64,000 nucleotides of DNA, from the NCBI GenBank assembly GCA_026545225.1, contig CM048845.1:119229033-119293032 (forward strand). The letters run 5' to 3'. The notes below the pieces were generated by a model that was not told the origin of the DNA, made no database searches, and saw only the letters and a list, made by a program, of their open reading frames with translations. Source of the stretch: Cornus controversa. Taxonomy: Eukaryota; Streptophyta; Magnoliopsida; Cornales; Cornaceae. Made by a program: the position numbers and the translations under genes. Positions 25,273 to 37,141 of this stretch are shown here, one piece after another. The first letter of the stretch is position 1; each line of letters starts with the position of its first letter.

Positions 25273-27731
25273 GATTTTCAGTCAACAAGGCCCTGCCTGA
25301 AAGAAGCTGTTAGAACATTCACGTTCTCTATTATCAGTTATGTAAGCCTATATATATATATATATATATAGCATGTTGACAAATTGGCATCAAATATCTT
25401 TTTGGACAAGGGATTTCTCCTTCTAGTGTGTGTGAGAAGAGAGATCAGGATGTGGACACCCTGCTTTTGAAGTCCAAGCTTTAAAGGATATTGAAGCTGT
25501 TAGGGCTTCAATGATTGAAGAAGCCATTGAAAGTGGCATTAAATGACAACTACCTTCCCATACTTTCTTGTCACTATTCATGCAATTTTCTTTCTATCAT
25601 ATTTTATTCTTATCTGATCACCTCTTATCTTCTCTGCAAGTTTTGCCTCTCTCTCTCTCTCTCTCTCTCTCCTTTTGGCTGTGTGATTGTACAAGATAAG
25701 GCTGACTCACTACACACATCGCAATAGGTGGATCGGATCTTCATTCTATATTGCAACAATTATTAATTACTAGTCAAAAAATTGTATTGAGCAATGTTTT
25801 ATACCAATATTCCAAATTGATGGGAGTTTTTAAGCACGTTATTGCTGAAACCCCATGATTGACCTCTCAATTGCATTCTTTTACCAATGGAGAAAGGTAA
25901 GATAGCCTTTGAGAAAGAAAATAGTACACAGATAACATGGTTGTTAACTTGTTACTATCGCAACGCACACCTAACAATATTAATGGAGGCATGATGACAC
26001 CCTCCTCAAACCTCTAAAGAGTCTCTTAGTGCTCACTTCTTAGGAATCGCCTATCCTAGAAATGGCGGTCCTTGGAATGTGGTTTCTTTGTAATATTTGA
26101 ACAAGAAAAAATGGGTTAATACAAAAAGGAAAAAGGTTTGCTATTTCATAAGATAGAAGGCCAAACTTGAAAATATCATGCAAATGTTATACCACATAAT
26201 GCAGTGCAAACATGTATCAGGTGATCATCATTCAGCAGGCATTTGCATTGTCATTTTGTTAGTAACCTATCTTCACTTTCCGCTTTACATTTAAGAACGC
26301 AACTCCCAAATCTTATTTATACACAAATGATACAGCATTAATCAGTGTCATGACTATTGTTTATACATATTGGCAATACGTAAATTATTATTCTACACTA
26401 ATATCTTATTTAAACTCCAAAGAATTTTGTTCAGACATGTATGGTAGCAATAATCAGTGTCACGACCTGGGTCATCCCTATCTAAAGGCTTTAGCAAAAC
26501 CTATGGGTTTAGCAAGTGTTCCTTTTCATTTCCCCCTTCCTTTGCCCCTCTCCAGGCCGTAGTTGTCTTTGCATCTCCACTATCACTCTCATTATTGGAT
26601 ACCTTGAAGGACAAAAAAACCTAGGGGAACTTCCATCCAAGTGCCATAGCTGGTGATACTTTTTTCTGAGATGGCTCACCATCACATAGCTCTCAACACG
26701 AGGTTCTCAAGGGAGTCAATGTATAGATGACAAGGCCCAAGTTTGTCTCAGGTGGCTTAGTTTTGCTAACTGTTAGTTTCGATAACTGCAGTTCCCTGGC
26801 CACCGGCTGTGATATGAAGCCTGATCTCACCATCATCACTTTGCCTGCATAACTTGGTTCTTAAACCACATGCCAACTGTTGCTCTCTCAATTTCCCCTG
26901 TAGGTTGACACAAACAAACTTCCCAACAGCCAGCTAGAAGAAACTTCAAGAACTCCAGATGGTCCTAAGAGGATCGTGGATTGTTGATCTCCTTTTGCCA
27001 CACCTATACCAAGCTATGTGATGTAGTGGAAAGCAACACATCATTTGCAACCAGGTGGCTGATTGCAGATACAGAGCTTGATGAACTCACTTTGTCCTTT
27101 CTTTGTTCTTATCTGCTACAAGAAAGTTTTGTGCTGTAGTATCAGACTATCAGTGCAAGTTTGAGATTTTATGAGAAACCATACTAGCTAAACTAAATAA
27201 AAGTTTGTGAGTGACTTTCAATTTTAAGCACTCTCAGAGAGTGCATGGAAGTAAAATATTGAAGGACTCCACTCCTACAGCATGAGGATCTTAGAAAGCA
27301 GAGCTACATAGGAGAGACCATGGAAGAATGCAAACAGGAATATTAGGTATAAGAGAGTACTTCTTGAGAAGCCAATACCTGCATTTCTTTGTCCCTACTT
27401 ATGCCCCCTATTGTACCTGTCATGAATCTTAATCACATTGCTGACTCAACTCTATTTGGGACTTGATTCTTATACTCCTTGTCTTGTTCAGGATGGCCCT
27501 AGTTCCTATTCAGCTAATATTCTTCTACACTAGAAAGATTTTTACCATAATATGTAAAGATACCTTTTGATGAAGTTTGCTACTTGGGGAAGCTACAGAA
27601 TACATACAGCCCAACTTGAAGCCTTCGTTTACAAGCATTCATATACTTCATGTAAAAATTAGACTTTGTGGCAAAATTTGGCTAAAACAGGGAGAATGTG
27701 CTTATGCTCCTTATGTTGCTTAATGGCTAGT
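25273..27731. other. Intergenic region with only weak coding-like stretches
   Basis: The first few hundred bases are upstream of the 190 aa gene and include a TA microsatellite at 25351-25371 and a CT run at 25650-25671. A 34-codon open + strand stretch at 25442-25546 ends in IEEAIESGIK and a stop, but lacks a convincing partner exon. The less AT-rich block at 26450-27100 has no continuous frame on either strand. Confidence 0.5.
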
Positions 27732-28122
27732 TTTTACGGATTGGGCGCTTGCCCTCTAACCCAAAAGCCTAAGCTATTAGGTAGTGCTAAATACCCACCC
27801 TTATATGCTCAAGTCCTTCCCCATCCAGATCCGATGTGGGACAAGAAGACCCCTCTAACATTCTCCCCCACCCAAACTCATAACACCCTAGTTGCGGTTG
27901 GACCACCCTGCCTACTCGGGTGGGCACACCCGGACACTCTAGGCCGGGCACTTGGCGTTACACCGGATCAAGGACTCAATCAGACTTTTATACCAACTGT
28001 TACGGGTCGGGCAACCTCTAACCCAAAAGCCTAAGCTATTGGGTGGTGTTGCATACCCACTCTTAAACTCCCAAGTCCTTCCCCATCCGAATTTGATGTG
28101 GGACAATAAGACCCCTCTAACA
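27732..28122 (-). mobile_element. TRIM (miniature LTR retrotransposon), complete, 391 bp
   Basis: Two direct repeats (27732-27860 and 27998-28122) share CTCTAACCCAAAAGCCTAAG and GATGTGGGACAA. Read on the - strand each LTR starts TGTTAGAGGGGTC and ends with TAACA or a one-base variant. Right after the - strand 5' LTR comes TTGGTATAAAAG, resembling a primer-binding site for initiator tRNA-Met, and before the 3' LTR a purine tract GGGTGGGGGAGAA. The element is flanked by the 5 bp repeat CTAGT (27727-27731, 28123-28127). The 137 bp interior encodes nothing. Confidence 0.88.
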
Positions 28123-28127
28123 CTAGT

Positions 28128-31100
28128 CTTGCAGATAGACAACCTAAAATCATTTCATAATGAGTTCTGGCATATGCAATTTCCCAAGTTAGGCTTAACT
28201 AATGGTTAACTCTTGCATTATTTTACTTGTTTCACATGTCAACTTCCTACACTCAACTCAAACAAATTGGATTAATTAATATCAAATAAGAATTTCAGCA
28301 AGTGAAATGACCAAGAATGGAAATGATTTCCATTAAAACCCTGAATCTGAAAAAAAAAATCACTGAATCTGATAACAGTAAAAAACGTCAGGCATTCAAG
28401 TATACTAAACATTTTCAAGTTCCAAATAATTCACTAACTTTCCCAAATTTCTTTTACAACTTCTTTGCAACAAAAATAGCAAACAGTTTACACTGCTCTT
28501 GAAATTTTTTCATAATATAATACGTTTTTAGAACATTCAAACTTGATGAAAACTACCAAAAGTAACCAAAATTTGTTAATAGTTTTCATAAGCAAGACTT
28601 GCATTGAAATTTTTTGAACCCCTATGACATATATAACCATCCATCTTCCATTATATTCCTATTTCTTTACCCTTCACATAAACAGATCCAATATTCCAAC
28701 TTCGTCACAGAGCGAAACAACAATTAAAATCATCTAGAAATTGGGTAACACTGCCATTGAAAAGCACATAGCACAAAATTAATAATAAAAAAAAAAAAAA
28801 TTTGCTCCAAAATTTAAAACATGATCTACTTATAAAAAAATAAACATGATCTTACCAAATCGGTCATCCACCAGCCAGAACATCAGGTTCTAATCATCAA
28901 AAGTTGCATACACCACATCTGGCCGCAGAGGTAAATGGACTCAAACTAGAAGCCACACCTCCATAGAAATTCAAATAGTTCATAAAGCAATTTTGCATTC
29001 AAGTGACACAGTGATTTGATACAAAATTCTGCTCCATGCAGCACCAATTTATCAGAGATACAGTACCTTTGTTTCAAACAGGAAATCAAGATGATTTACT
29101 CTCATTAGCCTCCCTTCACGACCAAGCGTTTGCATGACATCCACAAATTTTAGATCAGTCAAAACTCTTTTATTTGGATTGTGTCCTTTCATTATGATCT
29201 CATAATACATTCTAAACAAAAGTAGCTGTATAGAACAAAGAATACCTTGACAAGTTAGCATTCCCCATTTTATACGTTCCACCACAAGATTAACAGTAGA
29301 CTCAAATGGAAACCTCTAGGCTTGCACTTTTCTTCCATAATCAGACAGGTAGTTGGCAGGATTCCAGTCTCATATCACAAGCTATTTTTGGCCGTTTTTG
29401 TCTCTTGAAGAACACACAGTAGAATGTGCATATGTGATGCTTTTCTCCGAAAGGCATGATCTTTACTTTATTGACTATCCTTCATCAACATGGATGACTT
29501 CAAGAGCTAATTCAATCTGTAAATAAAATCCTCAAATCTTCTGCACTTCAACAGCTTTATGGGCACGGCAGTGACAATTAGATGCTGTTATAAAATAACT
29601 GAAATTAATTTCAATGCAATGCTGCTGAAGCGTAAATAGGGTTGCAACATGTCTCCCCAGCCCCCATGGGAACGGTTAAATAACTGTCCTCAGATATAGC
29701 AGCAGTTTCATATCCCAATCTGCTGGCTCCTCCTTTAAAAGCCACTAGGACCCAGTCAGGCAGGGGCCAAGGATAGACTTTATGAACTCCTTCAGCGAGA
29801 GCAGGGGCTTTGGTGTCAAATGTCAAATCTCAAACATGTACTTATGTATGGTATCTACTACAATAGCCATAAGACTTACACTAATGCTCACATTTATTAT
29901 TCCTCATCATATAAGTGCCTGCTGAAAAGCTATGCTTTCAAGCACCATTTCATGGTGCCCTTGAATTAAGCATTTTCTTCTTCTTAACCAACAATTCCCA
30001 CCAGACCCATCACCATCAACTCCCTTCTTTTTTTCCCTTACCAATTTTCTCTTTCAATTGCTGACTTTTATACTCTTGTACATCATCATTCTTTTCCAGT
30101 TTAGTCATGGGGTGAAATGATAAAAATGCAACCAAATAATGGAATACTATGAACCCAAATACATTATCCATTCCTCTGATCTTCGGCACTTGACACCATC
30201 ATATGCTGGTTCTACAACAGAAAGTTGATATATTGAACTTATTATGATGCTACCAATAGCATCATCACCACTTCCCTGTAAGTACGTCTTCAACAAGTTT
30301 GTAGGTCAGTACGTTTCTCCATATGGACAAGAGAATGCTCAGCTATCATGCAATACAATAATGGCTGATCTCATGCAATTTCATGTTGGAAATTTGGGAC
30401 TTGAGTGCACTATTAATTGAACTAACCTGAGCCTAAATATGGATATGGCACGAAAAGAATTGTTCCACTGCTCGGATCAAGTCTTAAATTAGGTGTAGGT
30501 GATATGCTTGCAACAGATCCCTTCTTTCATGCACTTCACACTGTTGGGATCCTCATGGAACAATCTTTCTTATCTAAACAATGACTACCAGGATAAACTG
30601 CAGTTATTTTTGAATTTTTCTTCTATCTTTTCACTTTTATCTCCCTGCTTCCCCATTTGAATTCCTTCTTATCTAAACAATGACAGATATGATGCATACA
30701 CAGTGATATAGGGTACACTAAGTTCCTTCCCTTCCTCATTCGTGGAAAATCATTTCTACCTAAACATTGATTGATATAATATATGCACAATGCTTGGGAA
30801 TATAATTTTACCTCCCTCCTCCCCCCTTCCTCTCTATAATCACTGGTATCATATAGAAATAATGCTAAACATTTTTTTTGTAAGTATTAAACAATCAGTT
30901 GTATGATATACAATTTCCACAACAAACTAGTTAGAGCTGGATATTTCCATTTCCTTTTTTTTCCCCATCTCCTCATTGTCTAGGTTTTTGCCACTGCTTA
31001 CAAAAGTCTGTCAGTTATTCTGCTGTTGTTCACATGAAACAAATATCAAAGGCAGAAAATAATCAGTCATTGTACAATTGTAGCACAGAAAAGGGAAATA

Positions 31101-31389
31101 GGAAACAGTTGTGCCTGTCAAATAAACAAAAGCATTACTATTGTGATAATCGTGAGATGCTCCCAGGTCAATCCAACTTGTGCAGTTATGCCCTAATCTT
31201 TTTGCAGATATACATGGTTCAATGCATAATTAATAAGCTGAGAAACACAGGTGGTATATAGTCATTTACAATGGTGTTTGTGCACCTTATAGAGCAGAAC
31301 CAGATTTAACAGAAAATTGGATAAAAAGGACCCTTAAGATTAACTCAGGAAAGGGTTCATGTTCAATAACACTGATTGTGGATTTGGCT
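28128..31389. other. Intergenic region with two exon-like blocks of unknown identity
   Basis: No gene could be built. A splice-bordered open block lies at 29067-29225 (-), listed separately, and another - strand open stretch at 29611-29826. The remainder is AT-rich with A-tracts at 28786-28800. The last 100 bases belong to the 3' UTR side of the 192 aa gene. Confidence 0.45.
29067..29225 (-). other. Candidate isolated exon, 53 codons, unidentified
   Basis: Bounded on the - strand by TTCTATACAG at its 5' side and GTACTG at its 3' side, exactly 159 nt and open throughout in one frame (LLLFRMYYEIIMKGHNPNKR to NHLDFLFETK). The reading does not resemble a family I know. It may be a real exon of an unrecognised gene or a pseudogene remnant; a chance open block of this size is also possible. 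Confidence 0.25.
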
Positions 31390-32436
31390 TCACATATAGC
31401 CATCTCTCTTATCTTGTTCCTCAGCTTCCTTGTTAGCAGCTTGAACGGATTTGAACCACAGAAATGCCTGTATTCAACATTCCAGTTAGCTGACAATATG
31501 TACTGGCTGACTTTAGTGTTATCGAGTACTATATTCCCATGGAAAATGGAATTTTAAATGAAAACAATCAATCTGCATTATATAATGGACTCAAATTGAA
31601 TTATCTTCTTGTTCCAAATAACTGGTTTTTCCTTTTTTTAAGTTGTCACCAAACGCTCCTAGACCCCAAAAATGGTCAAAACTCCAAGCTACTTTTCATA
31701 CTGTTAGAAACATAAAATTGGACTGATGGTTTATGGTTTCAGGACTGTCATAGGGATATCACACTTATTTCATCCAAAACCCACATTTTTTTGTATTCAT
31801 CCAAGAAATTTAAGCATGAAAATTTAATAGATACAAATAAAGGCGTATCAGAAGCAACTTACAGAAGTGGGGATGCCAGTAAATACAAAGAATCCGAGCA
31901 ATGGAGCATAAAAAATGCTATCTGAATTCAGAACTCCGAAAACGGGCCGCTGATTCAGGTACTCAAATACAGAACCAATCTGCACCCATGAATTGTTATT
32001 GATAGGCACACATATATAAACACACACAAACCCTTTAATGAATATAACTTACGGCTGCGATTGCAGTAATGGCAGAGGCAAGTAAGTAAACGTAGAAGGG
32101 AATCTCAAAGCCCTGTTGCGAAGCATTCTGAGCGCTGGCTTCATCGCGTGCCCAAGGAGGGGGTTCGTCTGAGTCCGGACTTGCCCATGAAGGGATTGAT
32201 TCTTCCTCAAACTTGCTTGTCTTTTTTGCAGAGCCTTCAGTCACTGCAAACACGGTTAGTCTGCGGCGTGAGTTGCTCTTCCTTTTTTGATGATTTTTTG
32301 CAGAGAAGAGTGATGGGTCGAGAGGCTTCAAATGCCCAGAAGCTGTAAATGGTTTTGGGTGACATGGATTGTGTGTTCTTGAACTATTGACTGAGAGATT
32401 TGAAATGCACAGAGACGATGAGGCCAATGTAACCAT
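31390..32436 (-). CDS. Probable plastid-targeted two-helix membrane protein, 192 aa, 3 exons
   Basis: Exons in transcript order are 32053-32436, 31863-31979 and 31390-31467, phase 0, GT/AG borders, 579 nt in total. The N-terminus (MVTLASSSLCISNLSVNSS.. then a Lys/Arg-rich RKSNSRRRLTVFAV) has the Ser-rich, basic composition of a chloroplast transit peptide ending near residue 65. A Pro/Asp-rich linker (SWASPDSDEPPPWARDE) follows. Two hydrophobic helices lie at about 110-130 (PFYVYLLASAITAIAA) and 150-172 (FYAPLLGFFVFTGIPTSAF), joined by a short hydrophilic loop with FEYLNQRPVFG. The C-terminus is charged (AANKEAEEQDKRDGYM). It looks like a conserved plant plastid membrane protein; function unknown to me. 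Start is the only upstream ATG in frame giving a transit peptide. Confidence 0.85.
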
Positions 32437-33440
32437 GTCTTTTGTTATGCTAAGGAAAGATTAGAAAGGCTGATTTAGAAACACGTTCTTCCCCAAGTTA
32501 CAACCATCAAGTGTTAATTTAAGAGAAGGATTTCAAAGAGTGGTGGATAAGGAGGAGCCAGAGGAAATAAATGGATGGTAATCCCTCCTCTTGTTTTTTT
32601 CCGGAAACAAGAAAGGAAACTGCAACTCTATAATTTAGGAAAAAAGTAATATATATATATATATATATATAAAGTAGTGATATATTGGGTAATTACGTGA
32701 ATGGAGTCGTGATCTCATAACATAACTCCATGTCTAACAGGTCTGAATTCAAGAAAAGCAAAAATTATAATTCAATAGTAATTATAAGAAACCCAATAGT
32801 TTCTCACCGAACTTTATTTATTTATTTTTTTATAAAAAAAAAAATGAGAATCCCAATATCTACTCCCTCACGACCTCTCCCACCTTCCTTTTCTGTTTTA
32901 ATCTCTCAAAAAAATCAAATCATCCCCCAAAATATTTCATTTGTGTTTTTTAATTTATTTTTTATCATGAATCTGTTAGTCAATTATTATATATGTTTTT
33001 TTTTTATAAAAATCCTAATTTTTGAATAATTATTGGCTATCCCGGAATTCCATATTCATATAAATTTCACCAATAGTAGATGTCTATTTTCCATCATTTT
33101 GATAAATAATGAGTTATTAGTGGTGGGATCCCCATACACGAACTTCGGTGGTATTCAATAATGTTTTTTAATCTTCCCAACAATCTTCCACAGAGACCAC
33201 AACTATGTTGTTTTACTTTTACTAGCTTGCACCACTAACCATGGCAGGAGTAATAACATTTATATTTTTTCTTTCTCATAAGGTGTAGGGTGCTGGGTTC
33301 GATTTTTCAAAAATAATTTTCTACTTTTTGATAATTGAAAATCAAAAAATTGTACAAAAAGTCGTTTGATTGATAGTTTCTGATAACTGTTTTATGAAAA
33401 CTCAGTTAAAAAATATCTATTTTCATATAACTGTCTTTTA
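32437..33440. other. Intergenic: upstream of the 192 aa gene and flank of the PIF element
   Basis: Upstream of the 192 aa gene (-) with a TA microsatellite at 32650-32672. From about 33300 the sequence is half of a MITE into which the PIF/Harbinger element inserted. No gene. Confidence 0.5.
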
Positions 33441-34339
33441 GGCTTCGTTTGGATTGATGGATTTGAAAGGATTAGGAGAGAAAAGAAAAGAAAGGATAAT
33501 GATTTTTGTGTTTGGATAACTAATGTGGAGAGAAAAGAAAGGATTGTGAGAGATTTGGAGGGATAGCTTATCCCTCCAAATCTCTCATTTCTTATTCCTC
33601 CAAAAATGAGAAGATTTGGAGAGAAATGATAACTGGTAAGTGATACTTTCATAATACCGAAACTGCCCACAACATTTTAGAATAAATTTTTTTTATAACA
33701 TCTGAATCCTAACTTAAGATATTAGGGCATATCATCGTTCATTTCACAACACCCATTGCAGCAGCAGGACAAGAACGAGCTCTCTTCTCCAACACCACTC
33801 TGAACGCATCTCTCTCTAGAAAGGTATCGTGTTTTTTTGATAAATCTTGATTGCTATTCCTTCAAATCTCTCCAAATCTTTTGTTTGATTTCAATTTTTG
33901 AACGGTGTCTTGTTGATTTACTCCTGTTTTGCACTTTTATTTATTTGTTTGATCATGGGAAGTAGAGAATTGATAACGTTTTTAGATGTTTATTTTTATT
34001 CTGATAAAAACCACGTCAGGAGAATTGGAAAAACCCTCATTCAATATTGTTTTTCTGGTTTTAATGAATCAACTCTCGTGGAATTGAAATGACTGTATAT
34101 AATACTAGTATATAACTTGGGTAATCTTACTGGCCGGTAAGTTTGAGCTTGTAGTTTGGTTCCAGTGTGGTGGCTCTGGATGGGCCATGCAAATCGACAC
34201 TAGGCGTACGTTAGAAGGCTTCGCTGCTTATGATAGCAGTAGATAGCAGTAGACATGCTGTGCAATCAGAAGTTCACTTTCATAACTATCTTGGCAATTT
34301 CTCACATTTACCACTTTGTTCACTTTTAAGATTGCAATC

Positions 34340-34545
34340 AGAAGTTCACTTTCATATATATGTATATAATATTATATATCACATAATAATGGAGCTTTAT
34401 CTAGACACCTATTTCAAGAATTCAAAGAATACAGGCCTTAGTTCTAACAGCCGCTGGGGTGGTTTCACATAATATATATATATGTATATAATATTATATA
34501 TCACATAATATGAAAATTGATTGCAGGCCTTAGTTCTAATGCATT
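34340..34545 (+). repeat. Duplicated block in the PIF 5' non-coding region
   Basis: TATATGTATATAATATTATA followed by TCACATAATA and, after a gap, AGGCCTTAGTTCTAA appears twice (about 34355-34446 and 34474-34539). A shorter duplicate, CAATCAGAAGTTCACTTTCA, lies at about 34261 and 34335. A 36 bp tandem pair with TTTAGGCGAAAACTACTATG lies at about 35003-35060. Confidence 0.65.
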
Positions 34546-35287
34546 TATTATTTATTTTCTGTTTGTGTTTTTTCTTCTGTTTTGTGGTGAATGGGAGGTT
34601 TATTTACAATATAAAAAAAATAAAATTTTGCTTAAGCAATGTTGCAATTAATTCTCAAATATACATGCATAATTCTAATGTAAAAGTACTTTGGCAAAAA
34701 TTAATTTCTGACTTTGCTTCACTTTGATCTCTTTCTTGCTAAAAAGCCCTTTTGTGTAACTCAAATTGATTCTAGATGTAGTTATAATTTCTTTAAAAAC
34801 AAAGGATTTCAACTACGACCTTGGAAGAGTGAGCCTCTGAGTAATATATATGCTGGCACCTTTTTATTGCAGCAAATTGGAAACTACTTCATTTAAGTAT
34901 ATGGTAATGGCAGTGTGCTCATGATGTGATTGGTGCTTGTTTTTTGCTTATTTTTTTCTCAACTAGTACAAAAATTTTAAGCTTTTTTAAAATTTTAACC
35001 AAAATTTAGGCGAAAACTACTATGCTTAGCTTATAAAATTTAGGCGAAAACTACTATGCAAAGCAAAGTATTTGATATGGCACCACTGACAAAATTTTCA
35101 CTCACTCTCTCTCTCTCTCTCCATACTTTTTATTTTATCTTTTCATTATGTTGTCTTTGTTCAGGTGACTATTTGTTATAACATGTTGCTCATTTGTCTT
35201 TAAAAGCTAAGTTCTATTTTTTTGTTTGTTATTAATATATATTATTTTAAAAATTAATATATATCATTTTGTATTTTTTTATTTTAG

Positions 35288-36917
35288 ATGGACATACAAC
35301 AAAATCAGTTAACTATGTGGCACCAAAGACGACATAGAATTGCAACTCTTGCCATATCTATTGTTGTATATTTGTTTATGCGCCGAAAACATAGAAACTA
35401 CGTAGATAAACCTCTTACACAATCAGAGATTGAAAGACAAAGAACACGGGATAAACTAATGAACGAACTTATGGTAAATGCAAATTGTCGTAACATTACT
35501 CGTATGGGACCAGAAGCTTTTAGAAATTTATGTGAGATGCTTACGAGAGATGGTGGTCTTCGACCCACAAGACGTGCAAGTGTTGAGGAGCAAGTTGCCA
35601 AGTTTCTTCACATTATATCACACAATGTGAGGAATCAGACAATATCATTTTTCTTTTGTCACTCCGGCGAAACCATAAGTCGTCATTTTCACAGTGTATT
35701 AAGTGCAATTATATCATTGGAAGGGCAGTTTCTCAAGCAACCTAATGGATTGGAAGTTCCTCCGGAAATACTTAGTAATAGTAGGTTCTATCCATATTTT
35801 AAGGTAAACGTGATTAATCATTCTAATTCTCAATACTTAAATTTGATTTTTTAATATATAGTACATGTAAATTTTCATATAATAATTTATGTCAGAATTG
35901 CGTCGGTGTAATACCCCGCTCTAACACATGGTATGATATTGTCCGCTTTGGGCCTGAGCCCGCACGGTTTTGCTCTTGGGTTTTTACCCCAAAAGGCCTC
36001 ATACCATTTGAAGAGAACATACTACATATAAGCACATCCCCTTTTCCACACCCAGGCGATGTGGGATTGAGCACCCTGTACCCTGTCAGTGTGGTAGCTC
36101 AGCCCAGTGTTTGTCTTCGCACCCGCCCACTCACACCCGTCCACAAGGGTTATCACAGTCGGGGCAATTGATGGAACACATGTTCGTGTGAAAGTATGTA
36201 ATAAAGATGCACCAAGATATCGTGGTAGGAAGAATTATCCAACAGTAAATGTGTTAGCTGCTTGTTCATTTGACTTAAAATTTACCTATGTTTTGCCCGG
36301 ATGGGAGGGGACTGCATTAGACTCGAGAGTTATGAAGAATACACTTGAAAGAAGAGATAAGCTAGAAACTCCTCAAGGTAAATTTTCTTAGCATTAACTA
36401 AAATTTTATTAATTAATAATTAATATGAAGTTAATATTAATTACACTTATTCTTAATAGGAAAATATTATCTTGTTGACGCGGGATACCCATTAAAGGGG
36501 AATCTTATCACGCCTTATAGAGGTGTGTGTTACCATTTAAAAGAATATGCCGGGCGTCGATCAGAGAATTCTCGAGAGTTATTCAACCTTCGACATGCAT
36601 CACTACGCAACGCTATTGAGAGAGCTTTCGGTGTGTTGAAGAAACGATTTCCTATCATAGGAAGTAGTACCGAACCGACATATTCAGTTAAAACTCAAGT
36701 TGATATCATTTTAGCATGTTGTATCTTACACAATTATTTAATGGGCATGGATCCCGATGAAATCCTTATTGCTGAAGTGGATCGGGAACTTTTAAATGAG
36801 GCTCGAAATGAAGAGCGTGCTCCAATAGAGAGAAGTGCAGATCATGCTGCAGGAGAATACTTAAGAGACTCAATAGCCGCACAAATGTGGAGTGACTATG
36901 TAGCTAATCAAATGTGA
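35288..36917 (+). pseudogene. PIF/Harbinger DDE transposase, split by a solo LTR
   Basis: Exons are 35288-35803, 35896-36377 (with the LTR 35907-36157 plus one copy of the 5 bp duplication embedded) and 36460-36917; disregarding the insertion the coding length is 1200 nt, 399 residues. The N-terminal part has the helix-turn-helix-like region (FRNLCEMLTRDGGLRPT, VEEQVAKFLHIIS). The catalytic acids are visible: first Asp in VGAIDGTHVRV, second in YLVDAGYP, Glu in RNAIERAFGVLKKRFPI. The C-terminus ends SDYVANQM. Everything outside the LTR is open and its splice sites are intact, so the element was likely functional until the LTR arrived. The insertion falls right before the first catalytic Asp. 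Confidence 0.92.
35907..36157 (-). mobile_element. Solo LTR (251 bp, TRIM-like) inside the transposase exon
   Basis: Begins TGTAATACCCCGC and ends GGTTATCACA, i.e. TG..CA, with the 5 bp duplication GTCGG at 35902-35906 and 36158-36162. The orientation is probably -, because reading the - strand gives CAATCCCACATCG and GCCCAAAGCGGACAATATC, both common in plant TRIM-type LTRs. No internal region or second LTR is present, so it is a recombined solo LTR. Confidence 0.88.
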
Positions 36918-37141
36918 TGTTTGATATGTTTATTTGTTTGTCATAACTTAAACTTATTTGTCGTTATTTAATTTTTCTTTAACTTCTTTTATGTTAGAAT
37001 GTTATAAACTCCTACCTTGTAATTTTATATTTGAGTGATTGAGCTGACTTATATGAGTTAATTAATTAACTTCTTTTTGTTGAATCTCTATCATTTTTGT
37101 TCTTTTCTTTATATTATATTTGTTGTTATGTAAATATAAAA

